Shown here: positions 30,643-42,314 of the stretch, in pieces
Numbering within the stretch: position 1 is the first letter of the stretch
How the letters are laid out: each line of letters begins with the position of its first letter
NCBI GenBank assembly: GCA_947646735.1
Contig: CANTFK010000993.1
Span: 124,001-188,000 of the forward strand
Source: Peronospora farinosa
Lineage: Eukaryota > Oomycota > Peronosporomycetes > Peronosporales > Peronosporaceae
Length of the DNA: 64,000 nt
Direction of reading: 5' to 3'
The notes under the pieces: generated by a model
Databases searched by the model: none
What the model was told of the DNA's origin: nothing
The model's input: only the letters and a program-made list of their open reading frames with translations
Program-made: the position numbers and the translations under genes

Positions 30643-32461
30643 ACTCGTTGCAAATGTATCGAATGCAGTCGTCATTTAGCATGGCTGAAGCAGTATCGTT
30701 CGTACTGTACAAGGAAGGCATGATGTGTCATTTAATGATACCCAAGTCGCTCGTACGACGCTAGGATTGTCTGTAAACGTGTCTGCTTCAAGATGAAACA
30801 TGGGTTGCACCCGTAGCTATTTGTTCATGTTTGATCTAGTGATGACTTCCTCTCACTTCTCGCTTTGACTCCGATACATTGTCAAGCGCACTTTGCCTCA
30901 AGAGTACAGGCACAAAAAGCCCGACGGTAGCGATGCATATCCCAATGAACTGCATCGCTACCGTCGAGCTTCTTGTGATACGTCGAGATGAGGGACTGAC
31001 GCAGGTAAAGGCGTGACGTTCGAGCTGGCGTGTTCCCACCCGTCAGCAACAACGAAAGAGCGATTGACTGCAGCATCTAGCCCTCGAGTATCGATTTAAC
31101 GACTTGGAAGAGCTGTGGGCAAGACATTCATGGTAGCGGTGAAGCTGCAGCTGGTACTGTCTTCAGAGTTGTGGAGTAGATCCAATCTCGGCAAGTCGGC
31201 TGCGTGACCGGGTCAAGCAGTTTAAGGGCGAGTACTACTTACGCAAGCACGTTCTGCAGAGGTTCATGAGCCAGGGGCCAACTACGGGTAGAAGAGACTA
31301 ACAAAAGAAAGTGACGAACCCAGCAGCTCATCTCTAGGCAGGGAAGAAGATATATAGTAACTGTGCACATGATAAGCACAATTACCATGTCACCCTTGAC
31401 GTCTATTGTGGGTGGTTATTGTGCAGGAAATGTATGCTGCATGACATCTGTACGCAGCATCTACATGGCTTCAGCTTTATACTTCAGCATTTGTCTAGTG
31501 AGCTAGTAAGGACACCTTTCGATGTTTTCGACAGCAACTACAGCTTCGACATCGAATCCTGAGTGTCCTCAAAGCATTCGGTACATTGAAGGTGAAAGTG
31601 TCGACGGTTTGAGACGTCGTCTTTTTCAGCTCATCTGGTCTGGCAAATCGGGCTCACCGAGAAACGGCGTAAGCGTGTTTTTAACGATCCTCGCAGACTT
31701 TTTGTACCGTGACGAGCACATCGCGATCAGCATTTGCTAATCACAACTTCCTACCAAGACGACAAACGATGGCTACACTAACAACCATTGGAGATAGCGA
31801 CGCTCAAGATATTGCGACAAGATTTATATGTGTGTCGTTGTTTGGTAGCCTTCATATCGCGGAAAAAAGTTCTAACATCTCTGACCTCATTGCGATCTCC
31901 GGACTTTTTTACATTGGCACAAGATAAGAAGTGTGGAGCCATTCAATCATCGATAGCAAGTTCTGCCCTGCAAACTCGCACCCAAAGGGCGTTAAATAAT
32001 TGAATTGGCAGGAAGGCCCTCAACTTGCTGAGAAAAGCGTCATGATGAGGTGGTATTGGATGCAGACTTGAAAAAGGTTCGGATAGCAGCTTACCATCCT
32101 AATCCTGACGTGCGAGTCCGGATGGTATCATTTTCTCTAAAGATTTCGTATCATTTCTACCAGCGACGGCCCTAGTCCGGACATGTGGGTCGCAGTGTCA
32201 AATATTTCGGGTATGAATGTGTCAAGATCGATCGATCGATAGTCGCAGTGGCTCGGGCTTTGTTGCGAGCGCGCAAACTTTACCTTGACAGCCTTACTGT
32301 AAACAGGACATGCCAAATTCGTGTCGCACTAATAGCACTTGATGATCCTCCACCCTCAGTTTCTCGCCCAACTTTCGAAGGTCTGCACTACGTCATTTTT
32401 CAATTCACCTTGAAACTCATCTCAACAACTGATGGGAACACGGACAGTCAAGTAAAAATTG
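30643..32461. other. intergenic with a strong hairpin; no supported gene
   Basis: Between the two paralogous hypothetical genes I see only short open stretches (for example 31522-31740, 72 codons from an ATG, no motif). The hairpin at 30911-30977 is listed separately. Confidence 0.4.
30911..30977. repeat. 27-bp stem hairpin with 13-nt loop
   Basis: The 16-bp core CGACGGTAGCGATGCA (30922-30937) pairs perfectly with 30951-30966. Nine of the next 11 bases also pair, giving about 25 of 27 paired and a loop of 13 nt. It lies outside any ORF. Such a near-perfect stem could be a small-RNA precursor or a foldback remnant. The sequence alone does not decide this. Confidence 0.75.
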
Positions 32462-33181
32462 ATGAAAGCAGACATGAAAGTCAAATTCTCACCCGCTTCG
32501 TTCGTCAAGATGATCCGGGCTGCACTAAAGGCGTGGCAATGTGTGGCAAAGTATACTACCAAACCTCTGCTTAGTCAGGGGGTGGAAGGAGACGTGGCAA
32601 TGGCCAAGAACTGTCGACGATCGTTTAATGTTCCGGGTAAGAAAGAGCAAAGAATCAATATTGCGCTTGAGGACAAGATCAAGTTGATCACTCCGGAAAA
32701 AGTGATCTTTTACACGCTATCTGCACCTCGAGTTCGAGTGGTGGCACTTGCCAATTGGGAGGCAGCACCTACGTTCGTTCTCGATGAACATTTAAGGAAC
32801 AGTTTTTTTCAGGAAAATGCTGACGGATTGCTACACAAGTGCAATCCATTCTTGTCTGGCAAGCGTAGAGCCCACAGTGACGATGACATTGTGTCCGAAA
32901 CACCGACAGTCTCGACCGACTGCTCTGTCATTCCGGAGAGTGATGTCGAAAGCCAGAAATTGAACGAAGAGGTCAAAGAGAAAAAGATATCTGTAACACT
33001 AGAGACGCAAACGCGTAAAGTGAAGGCTGACCAAGTCTATCACCAATGCAATGATGTCAACACGGCGATGATCCAAAGAAACAAAAACTTCCATGATACC
33101 AAGCCAAACAAGCACACGTCTCACTGGATGTGTGTTGGTTATGGTCGCTATATTAAACAAGCCGTGGAGCAAACAACATAG
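32462..33181 (+). CDS. hypothetical protein with C-terminal W-x-C-x-G-Y-G-R-Y motif (copy 2)
   Basis: A 239-residue protein from ATG 32462. An N-terminal SPASFVKMIRAALKAW helix is followed by a basic, globular-looking segment, an acidic Ser/Thr-rich segment with TDCSVIPESDVES, and a final HWMCVGYGRYIKQ. It is a paralogue of the gene at 30055-30642 on the same strand, 1.8 kb upstream. The N-terminal half is longer here by about 45 residues. No signal peptide or known domain is visible. Confidence 0.65.
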   Translation: MKADMKVKFSPASFVKMIRAALKAWQCVAKYTTKPLLSQGVEGDVAMAKNCRRSFNVPGKKEQRINIALEDKIKLITPEKVIFYTLSAPRVRVVALANWEAAPTFVLDEHLRNSFFQENADGLLHKCNPFLSGKRRAHSDDDIVSETPTVSTDCSVIPESDVESQKLNEEVKEKKISVTLETQTRKVKADQVYHQCNDVNTAMIQRNKNFHDTKPNKHTSHWMCVGYGRYIKQAVEQTT

Positions 33182-34022
33182 GATTTCTCTGCCGAAATCG
33201 CAGAGTACTCGTGACGATCTCATGTTGCAGACCGATACATCAGCGGGGACACACTAAGAAAACAACAGCAACAACTCTGAAATACAGACACAAAATGATG
33301 TTTTTTGCTAATCAATTAGTCCAATGGACAGCTCGTCGCTTTAGTTTAACCTTTCAATATGAAGCGCTCGTCATTGTGCAACCCCCGAAGTAAGTGCATT
33401 GAGAAAGTAGCAAGCAGCACTCTTTCCAACCTTAAGGCCATAGGTTGCCATAACCATGTAAAAGCGAGCAACAAGACGAAAAACTTGACGCTGAGGCTCT
33501 CTGGAATTATCATTAACACAACACGACTAGACAGAAACTAATGGTTGATCCCTATGCATTATGCTTGCTCCTCACACCATTGCTGTATCGTGATGAGTTA
33601 TAGGAATTCGAGACATCCTGTGCTTGATTGAAGAAACTGAGGTGTTGTTACGTTACACAGTAAGCTTGTTTTTCTTGGTCTAGGAAGCCATACAAAAGAC
33701 TTTAGGATGATGCTATACAACAACAGATAGCAGCATTGAAAGCGGGTCATTGCATCTGTCAGTCAGCGTGAAAGAATCGTTCGAACACACGCCGACCATC
33801 ACAATTCGACTAGTTTGCTCTGCTATCTTATCAATCGAGAAATAAAGTACGTGATACGTGTAGGAACTTCTGACTCGAGTCAAAACATGATGTTGACATT
33901 GTTATCGACGTTTTTCTTTTCTAGCGGGTGCGATCGAGTACCAATGGTAAAAGCGCTTAGAATGAGAGACGTTACTTGACATGAAGGCGAACAACGAGTC
34001 TACAAAAATGTGCAGATTGGCT
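33182..34022. other. intergenic, no supported gene
   Basis: Two overlapping short ORFs (a 32-codon ORF from about 33295 and 33359-33541) start with ATG but have no motif or paralogue. Nothing else stands out. Confidence 0.45.
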
Positions 34023-36116
34023 TTATAACGTCACGGTTGTTTCGGTATCGGCTACAACGTCCATTTGAGAGTCAGATTCTCTGCAAATATTGTACATGTC
34101 GTGGAGCGCTCGAGAGCTCGAGCCAGCAAATTGATGAGTGTAGCTGCGATCCAGCATCGGAGCACGTACATGGCTATTTTCCGGAATCGGGTTTGTCTGA
34201 AGTTCAGACGGTCTGATAAATATGAGTGGATGCAAGGCTGGCGTGCTCAGATTCACGAAATCGTCCGGTTTCAATTCGGTCGTATAGCTCGGTTGAGATA
34301 GTAAAGGTACTTGACGTGATGTCAGCGAAGCTACACGACTCGCTCGTGGGCTATATCGTTCACCGCCGGAAGTAGACCTGCTCCGCTGCAATAGCAGGTG
34401 TTGGCGTTTTTGAAAGGCTGGGCCACTTTCAAGCGGAGTATCATTCTGGCCATGTACCAACAGCCGGAGAAGTTGATTGTACTCAACTCTTGTTCCATTG
34501 AGTTCAAAGAGCAGCTTTGCAACGGTATTAAAGCGAAATCGCGTCAGCTTGAAGCCAAAGGTTGTTAGGATGGCACGAAGGTAGTCAACGTCGATCATGC
34601 CAGTCTGTCGTGGGTCATAGGCGTCAAGCTCTTGGCGCAAATCCATGATTGTATGGTTTCCCTCTTTCAAACTCTCTAGCAACGAGGACGCAAATTCTGA
34701 CCGTAACTCGACAATCTCGCTGAAATGGTTCACCACCTCACCTAACGTATTGGCATCTACACGAAGAATGCTGCAGATGATCACAAAGTAGCGGAACATT
34801 CGATGCTGGAAAACGAAAGTGTTCAAAACCAACGGAAGAGGTACCACGATAGCATGAAAGAGCCCAAAGTCTTCGTAAATGTCGTCCAAATCGTACACAG
34901 CGCACTGTGCGAGCAGAGCAATGAAAAACCCGTTAAGAATCAGCATGAACATCACCACAACGTGCCATGCCTTGCGTGAAAAGAATCGGATGTGAATGTC
35001 TGGACTTTCAGGCTGCACCCCACTCGGTAGTCGGCGCAGCTTGACATGACCGATTTGATTCAAATTGCGACAGCAAGTAGCAACGAGCTGTAGTCCGACA
35101 TCTTTCCGAAGTAAAACGTGTCGCGCGGCATTACGACTGTCCTCAATCTCTTCAAGTTCTTCTTGTACCCGGTTCATGGTGCTCAGAGCACTGTCAGCTG
35201 CTTCACTTTGCCAGGCATCAGCCTCACTTTGGGCGATTTGTTGGAGATTGTCAACCAACGTAGTCTCATCGTCGCTATAACCAGCAGCTCGCAAAAGCTG
35301 GTGAACACACGAACGGAAGTAGAGCAGCACCGCAACGTGGAGCACTACCAACCCCGAGGCGAAAATCACGAAAACTTGGACAAGTTCGTGACTTTCAGGA
35401 AGATCGACGTTCATTTTGTGGAGAGCACTAAGAAAGCCACAAAGCATCCAGGCTACAGCTAGTAGAAGAACCCACATGGATGGCTCGACTTCAATCATGT
35501 GCAAGATCTGGTTTGCTTGAGCACGACGAAGGTACTTGGAGAACGGGAAGAGCTGCGGAAGTCCGAAGCGACGAAGAAACAAATGCCGAAGTAGTCGACG
35601 TTCGACTGCTTCTTGCTCAAATCCTTTGGTAGATTTGATCGGCCAGCAAAACCATTTCGTTGGGTTCAATTGAAATTGTGTTGCAGTTGCGCGCGTTCCA
35701 GTCGGTGGACGAATGGCATTGACCAAGTCTTGTGCCGTGATTAATTCGATGCGATCAGCTTGTTTGTTGTGTTTGCGAAGCTGCGAAAAGACGATGATTG
35801 CTTGCATAATGAGCGCGAGGGCCAAGATAAAGATGGTGAGGTCAGCGACTTGGAAAGCCAACATGGTCTTGCTGTCTGCGTGGACGTTCACTTCCGAAAT
35901 TAGTTTCAATCCAAGACTTAGTAACCCAAGAACCATGAGTTCTCGATACACCTTTCGAAGCATGTGTTGGTACTTGTCATATTGCGAAAGTTTATGTTCA
36001 ACGTAATGAAGAGCGGCCTCGAAGAAAACAAGACAGAAAGCCAAGATGCTCAATTGAATCAAGACCCGCCAAAATTCAACCGCTTGACCGACTTGAAACA
36101 GGGATCCGCCTGCCAT
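34023..36116 (-). CDS. MLO-like seven-TM protein with degenerate EF-hand (copy 3)
   Basis: A 697-residue protein, the close paralogue of copy 2 (8879-10975); the two share most residues and long blocks of identical DNA, such as around 9830-9900 and 34970-35040. It has the same seven TM segments, the YRELMVLGLLSLGLKL block and the LPQLFPFSKYLRRAQ motif. The EF-hand-like loop is D-P-R-Q-T-G-M-I-D-V-D, with Tyr at position 12 instead of Glu, and it keeps the S-S-R-A-L-H-D-M-Y-N-I tail. The C-terminal 80 residues are the most divergent. It lies downstream of copy 4 on the same strand. Confidence 0.78.
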   Translation of the reverse strand: MAGGSLFQVGQAVEFWRVLIQLSILAFCLVFFEAALHYVEHKLSQYDKYQHMLRKVYRELMVLGLLSLGLKLISEVNVHADSKTMLAFQVADLTIFILALALIMQAIIVFSQLRKHNKQADRIELITAQDLVNAIRPPTGTRATATQFQLNPTKWFCWPIKSTKGFEQEAVERRLLRHLFLRRFGLPQLFPFSKYLRRAQANQILHMIEVEPSMWVLLLAVAWMLCGFLSALHKMNVDLPESHELVQVFVIFASGLVVLHVAVLLYFRSCVHQLLRAAGYSDDETTLVDNLQQIAQSEADAWQSEAADSALSTMNRVQEELEEIEDSRNAARHVLLRKDVGLQLVATCCRNLNQIGHVKLRRLPSGVQPESPDIHIRFFSRKAWHVVVMFMLILNGFFIALLAQCAVYDLDDIYEDFGLFHAIVVPLPLVLNTFVFQHRMFRYFVIICSILRVDANTLGEVVNHFSEIVELRSEFASSLLESLKEGNHTIMDLRQELDAYDPRQTGMIDVDYLRAILTTFGFKLTRFRFNTVAKLLFELNGTRVEYNQLLRLLVHGQNDTPLESGPAFQKRQHLLLQRSRSTSGGERYSPRASRVASLTSRQVPLLSQPSYTTELKPDDFVNLSTPALHPLIFIRPSELQTNPIPENSHVRAPMLDRSYTHQFAGSSSRALHDMYNICRESDSQMDVVADTETTVTL

Positions 36117-38129
36117 TTCGCGTTTTCGAAAGTGAGACCGACTGTCTTCTCAAGACAACTTTTTCAACAACCATTAACAGAGGGAAGATCAGTATGATTT
36201 ATGCAGCGGATGTAAGTGCTGCCCAGTCGATTTCAAGATGTAAACCGAACGTATCTTCGATGTCGAGTAACGACATTGTGGCTTTCGTTCTCCTCCTTTT
36301 GAATCCGTTGCAAAACCGCCAATTCAAACACATGCTAGCAGGGAAAATCGGTCAAGTGAATTGCAAAACGTTACCTAGTTAGTAGCACCGAACGTTTAAA
36401 CCAAGGAGCAGCTGATTACCAGAAAATGAACCACGAAAGACGCGTATGTTGAAGTAAAGCATTTTGTTGCCAAAGTGGAAGTACGTCTTGTTAACGGCGT
36501 AATCAAACTACTTGCTGTACCCTTTAGTTAAACAGCTCAAATGTTCTCGTTACGTTTGCTTGCAGTGTAGTGTAAATGCTCTTCATTGTACTATGTTTGT
36601 GAACATATTGCATGAACATGACCATCCCATGTGAATTGCAAAGTAGTACCGGATACTTTTCTACTGTTCAAAAAAAACTAGTGGATGAGCTTCTCGTCTG
36701 GAAGTTCTATGTAGGAGAAGCTCACAATGTTGAGATAAAAGCGTGCATGTCCTTCTCGTGCACAGTGGCTTGTGGTCGAAAGAAACATTGCTACTTGTCG
36801 TCAAGATACATCACCATGTGTCAACCAGATGCGAGATGAGGCCACAAAAAAGTAGAGTCGGACCAGCAGACGTAGATTAGGAACGGCTAAGGAAAGCGCA
36901 TTCGTGCTACTACAGACTATCAGTTGTAGCAGAAAGTGATCAGAGAGTAAACCTTGTGACATATGGACCCTCTCGTCAGCCCTTGACTCGGTCTTTGTAC
37001 GTTGATTCAAGCCTTGGGCAAAGGACACGTATGTATTTCAAGCTAGTTTTGCTGGCGTAGGTAGCTTCTGTAAAGTGCTATGAGTGTATCGTAGATTTGC
37101 AAGCCTTAGGATGAAGGCTGAAGAGCTCAGCTCTCTAGCAAAACTTTCGTTAGGCGCTTGATGAATAAAAGCAGTGAACGGCGATCCTAAACGGCTGGAA
37201 GGGTGTGTCCGAAACATTTGGGATTGCGATGACGACAAAAATCACAAATGCCGATTGAGAAGATCATCTTGAACGTTGATGATAATCGAAAGATCAAAAC
37301 TATGTGTACTACTGCTTTGGTCACTTCGTGTGGCAAGAGGCAAAGCCCTTTTGTAAAGGTTCCGACCTCACGAGACAACCAGTGATGTAGAATAGTCTTT
37401 GTTGTTCGTGTCAAGGTGATGCGATCTATCGTCTTTCGTCGCCGTTATGGCTGTCTTAATTCATTCGAGGAGATCTTGTTCATGCCGGTGTTTGACTTTG
37501 AGACGAAACCTTTATTACAATTTCGGCTTTGTTGCTATGTACGGATACCAGAAAGTGAGCTCTAGCGAAGCTGCTATCTTTGCGACTTATCTATCTGCAA
37601 GTTGTGTCTAGTACTGCACGATTCCGAAACGGGGTATTCGAAGGAGCGGCAAGTAACGTAGCAGTGAAGAGAAGCGAGTTAAAGTGAATGCCAGGTCTTC
37701 AAATGATCAAGCCATACGCTGCAACATTTGCGGCCAGAATTTTGTAGAAGAACTTACAAAGACGGCGACGTCTTGGCATGCCACATTGATCCATGCTGTG
37801 AATATTATATCAATAAGCCTCAGTTCAAAGTGCCACTTGACAGTAAGTCAAACCTTCATGTTGATCATGCACGTTACATTTCGTAAAGTCTTAACAGCGT
37901 TTAATCAAGCGTCATCACACGACGAAACAAAGTATCCTCTTGTGATCGGACAAGATGGAAGTGACTTCGCGATGTATGTAAAATGAAGAGGTCGTGGTGG
38001 TATCAAAGATGTACTTTTACTTGGGATTACGAACTTAAATGTACCTGACCGGTTCAGCACGTCGACTAGCTTGATGTTAAACCATAACTTCATAGTATGC
38101 ACTGCCCAATAACCTTTAACCAAAAGTTA
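36117..38129. other. intergenic with a possible BED-finger relic
   Basis: The 2 kb between MLO-like copies 3 and 4 contains no supported gene. An open stretch at 37684-37986 (+), starting from a GTG, reads AIRCNICGQNF with W-H-A-T-L-I-H 18 residues later. This is a C-x2-C...H-x4-H spacing like a BED zinc finger, so it may be the relic of a hAT-type transposase. Confidence 0.3.
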
Positions 38130-40148
38130 TCAGAGTTCGCAGCGCTTCCTGTCATCCGGTAGGCTTTGTAGATTAAACATGCTGTGCAGCGCATGAGAGC
38201 TGAAACTGGGGCGCACCACCACTGGCTGTTGAGCTCCAGCATTATGGTTGACTGCATCTTGCTCAGAAATAAGTGGCAATACGAAACTGTCTCCCACGGA
38301 TTCGTCAAAGTTACACTCCACTCCTCCCACATTAGGTTGCAGTGAACGGGCTGAAGCGTATAAGCTGTAGTCTGCTTGAGAAAGCGCACTTGCCTGTGCT
38401 GCAATTTCGCACATCATTACGCTTGGCCGGAGTAACGGATGGGATGGGTGCTCACTGAGTATAGCAATATCATTTTCACTTTCATTCTCAGCCATCGCCA
38501 CAAGACGAAGTACCTGCCCGTACGTGACAGCAGTACCTTCGAGCTCGAACAATAGCTTCACGACGCTGTTGAAGCGGAAACGCGTTAAGCGAAACCCAAA
38601 CTTCGCAAGGACCGATCGGAGATCGTCTATATCGATGAATCCGGATGCAGTCGGATCGTACGTTTTCAGCTCTTCTTTCAAATCCGAGATACTGAGCTCT
38701 TGTTGCGTCATTTGGTGAAGCAATGAGGTTGCGAACTCGGACCGTAGTCGGACAATCTCACTGAAATTCTCTATCACATCGCTAAGTGTGTGGGAATTGA
38801 TACGAAGCGTACTGCTAACGATGACGAAGTCGTAGAAGATATGACGCTGGAAGTACAGAGCATTCAATACAAGCGGAAGCGGAACCAATGCTGTCGGTAG
38901 CGCACCAAAGTCTTCATAGATTTCATCCAAGTCGTACATAGCACACTGCAGAAATAATGTGATGAAGAAGCCATTCAGGATAAGAAGTAGAATGACGGAG
39001 ACGTGCCACGCATGGTAGGAGAAGTACTGAATATTTATAGTCGGTGACCCTGGGACGACACCATTCATACTTTCCCTCTCCTTTGATTTTGAGTCGCGGC
39101 TCATAAAACCATTCACTTGGCGAAAGAAAGCTCCGATTCTTCCTTCTGTCTTGTAAAATTTACGATGACGTTGAATACGTTCAAGTTCGATCTCCTCGTG
39201 CTGCTCTTGAATGAAACTCATTATTTCCAGCGCTTTGTCTGCTTCTTCATTCAACCACGCTTTGGCTTCATCTTTTGCAATTACGTTCAAGTTTGCCATG
39301 AGAAACGCCTTGTTCTGAGCGAATCCCGCCTTTCGAAGGAGGTGGTTAACGCAAGAGCGAAAATACAGGAAGACTATAACATGAAGCAGCAAAAGGACCC
39401 ACGCGACGATCATAAATGCTTCCACTAGCTCTTCACGCTCAGGCATTTTCGTGTCTATCGTCTCAAAGAGATCGAGTAAGCCGCAAATTCCCCACGCCAC
39501 CGCGAGTAGCACAAGCCACATCAACGGATTGACTTCAATCATGTGACTTATCTGGTTGGCTTGAGCTCGATTCAAAAAGTTTGAGAATGGAAAGAGCTGA
39601 GGAAACCCAAAGCGACGAAGAAATAAATGGCGAAGCAGACGTAACTCGATCAGTTTCTTGATATAGATCTTTTTCTTTGCTGCTCGACCACAAGAAAACA
39701 GTGTTTCAATAATAGAAGGACTTGGTCCCTCCACCTCCTCCATCATATCAATGAGATCGTGGGTTGTCAGAAGCTCGGCGCGTTCTGCTCGTCGATTCTG
39801 GTTCCGGAGTAGGTGAAATACCGCAGTGGTCTGCAAGATGAGGGCAAGGGCCAAAAAGAATACCGTCAAGTCGGCCACTTGGAATGCAAGTATTGTCTTG
39901 CTCGAACTGTCAATGTGTGAAGTCTCCTTGAAGATCTTAAGACCTAGACTGATCAAACCGAGGACCATGAGTTCACGATAAACTTTTTTAATCATGTGTT
40001 GATACTTGTCCGAACGAGGGAATTTGTGTTCCATACGATGAAGCGCTTTTTCCACGAGCACAAGACTAAGTGCTAGAATACTCAAATGCACAAGTACTCG
40101 CCAGAACTCGACGTCTTGACCGACCTGGAAGAGCGATCCACCTGCCAT
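38130..40148 (-). CDS. MLO-like seven-TM protein with degenerate EF-hand (copy 4)
   Basis: A 672-residue protein starting MAGGSLFQVGQDVEFW. It has the same seven-TM plan, the YRELMVLGLISLGLKI block and LPQLFPFS replaced by FPQLFPFSNFLNRAQ. The loop between TM5 and TM6 is distinct and Lys/Glu-rich. The EF-hand-like loop is D-P-T-A-S-G-F-I-D-I-D-D, with Asp at position 12, which makes it the copy most likely to bind calcium. The tail motif is S-S-H-A-L-H-S-M-F-N-L. It is clearly diverged from copies 2 and 3. Confidence 0.78.
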   Translation of the reverse strand: MAGGSLFQVGQDVEFWRVLVHLSILALSLVLVEKALHRMEHKFPRSDKYQHMIKKVYRELMVLGLISLGLKIFKETSHIDSSSKTILAFQVADLTVFFLALALILQTTAVFHLLRNQNRRAERAELLTTHDLIDMMEEVEGPSPSIIETLFSCGRAAKKKIYIKKLIELRLLRHLFLRRFGFPQLFPFSNFLNRAQANQISHMIEVNPLMWLVLLAVAWGICGLLDLFETIDTKMPEREELVEAFMIVAWVLLLLHVIVFLYFRSCVNHLLRKAGFAQNKAFLMANLNVIAKDEAKAWLNEEADKALEIMSFIQEQHEEIELERIQRHRKFYKTEGRIGAFFRQVNGFMSRDSKSKERESMNGVVPGSPTINIQYFSYHAWHVSVILLLILNGFFITLFLQCAMYDLDEIYEDFGALPTALVPLPLVLNALYFQRHIFYDFVIVSSTLRINSHTLSDVIENFSEIVRLRSEFATSLLHQMTQQELSISDLKEELKTYDPTASGFIDIDDLRSVLAKFGFRLTRFRFNSVVKLLFELEGTAVTYGQVLRLVAMAENESENDIAILSEHPSHPLLRPSVMMCEIAAQASALSQADYSLYASARSLQPNVGGVECNFDESVGDSFVLPLISEQDAVNHNAGAQQPVVVRPSFSSHALHSMFNLQSLPDDRKRCEL

Positions 40149-42314
40149 TATTGTAGTACTTTTGCGTAAATAGCCAAGGTGTTTGTTACAAACGACTTAG
40201 CAGGTGTTCGTTCACCTGATGTAGAAAACGATTATAATAAGAACACTTGAGAAAGCGAGACTTTAGTGTTATCTTGGGCTCTGTTCGGTCCCCTCTCAGT
40301 TGTGTATTTATTAGCTCGTACCGTCGCGCTTGAACGCTAAAGGGGACTGACTTTTCGTCGGTCTTTGTGAGACGATGGGAAAACTCAGTTGCTGATATAG
40401 GTGGGGGCCTCAGACATCAGCACCATCTAGTCGCAATGGAAAGCCAGAAGTGTTCCGGCCTTTGTTATCGTGTCGTCATAACGAGAGAGAAAAAAGACGG
40501 CTGGTGGTTGTAAGCTGCCTCGCCAATCAATTGAGGCATGGACTTCAGAAATGTACAGATCACTTGCATCCGATGGATACTGCCCAAACAGTCTATAGTT
40601 CATCAAGTGGTAGTGTTTCTGAGCCTTTGTCGGAAAGTTAGTCATGTAGATGGTGCATGAATAGTTGTAAGCTGGTCCGATAGAGATGATATACTTACAC
40701 GAAAATCCCGTAGTGTCGTAGATTCGGCCGTAAAGACGGGCAGACCATCTGGTGCCTATCCTGTCATCTAGCGACCTTCAAGCATTCCAGCATAAAGGAC
40801 AACTGTTCAAGATGCATATAATGTTCAGATCATACTCGACCGGGATTTTCCAAATTCTCAGCTGATTGTGCCTTGTCCGCTTTATTGTTCTGGTAAGGAA
40901 GGGTGTTAATGTTTTCTTTTGCTATGGCATTCCGCACCTCATACGTGCCAAAGCAAGGATAAGTAGTCGGATCATCATCATGAAAAGAAAGATGGGACCA
41001 TCGTGCAATCTCTCGTACGGACGCACGTCTTTCAGTCATGATGATGATGATAATTACTGTCGAGTATATACTTATGATTGTCTAAGACATGTCTGTGAGG
41101 AAGTCTCTGATCTTCTGCCATGACTACGTCGTTCTCCTATGCACTAGTTCATTCTGTTAGCTCAACCCGACGGGACCAAGCCGGCTTTCCCAGACGGTCC
41201 AACCTGACTTATCCCTACATACAGCTTCGATTCATGCTCATCTTTATGTTATTCAGATAGTTGGCTTGCTTGCGTTGGCCTCAAGATTTTGAGAATGGAA
41301 GCGACGATGACAGTCAAAGGGACGATGGGCACGACTTGCTCGTGTCAAGAAACTAGATCAAGAAAATGTTATTTTGTGCTTTACAGCCAAGAGGTCGTGG
41401 CTGCATCAACAACTGCTGCATTAGAGTTTGAGGCTCCATTTGCTCATGTGAGCCGGGCGATATGGTCTGAAACTTTTAGTTCTTGGACTGAGGTACAAAA
41501 GGAATGACTTACCACAAACGCTAGCATCTCTTGTCCCACTATCAATCTATAAAACCTTCTCCAAGCCTTGGCCCACTATGGAGGCTTCACGTGCAAGAAA
41601 AAAGTTGGTTCACCAACGCTGGGGCGGACTGTCCGTTGTGCGAACTTGGTTGCCGTTAAGAAGTGTGGAGGGTATAACTTGTCATTAGCTGATGAAACGC
41701 TCGCTCCAAAAGCACATAGCTAAAGTTTTAGGATTGCATTGATGCTCACAAGAACGTGTTACCGGTACACTAGTGACGTGGTCCAGCAGGTTGTGATAAG
41801 ATCATCTTAGCAAACAGCTTTTCCGTTTTCTCACTTGATGCAGCAAACCAACCTCTTCACACAAATTAACGGTCATTGATACCATTCGCAAAGCCCCATT
41901 TGGTGATTGTTAGACCAAGTCATGTCTCTGGCTATTTAAAGCGGTGGCAGCCATTATAATTCTGAGCTGAAAACTCGACAGTAGGCACCGCCATTTGCTA
42001 CAAATTAGCTAAAAGCTCGACTCGAACCGTGCACGTTTAATCCACACATCATTGTTGTCTGCTCGAAATTTGGCATTTGCAGGCATCCCTAATGTCCAAA
42101 AAGAGGGATGTCAAAAATGGTGCTTGGATGACAATCGTATCGTTATATCAGCCAATCAGTGTCGCAAAAGGCCTGGTCGACGTCATCATGTCCTGTCTCA
42201 TATCTTCACTTTTGCATAAAAAGGTGCGGTTCAGCACCAAAACAACAAGTACACATGAACCCATTGATGCATTTTCTAAATTCCTCCCAAGGCTAAAAAA
42301 CACAACGATCCAAC
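40149..42314. other. intergenic, no supported gene
   Basis: This 2.2-kb gap separates the MLO-like block from the PX-like cluster. The longer open stretches (for example 40866-41123 and 42077-42400) overlap each other, have no recognisable motif and have poor composition. I found no tRNA or obvious repeat. Confidence 0.45.

Noticed and set aside
32185..32574. 129-codon ORF overlapping the start of the second unknown paralogue
   Set aside because: It begins with GTG, is out of frame with the conserved gene and shares nothing with the first paralogue.
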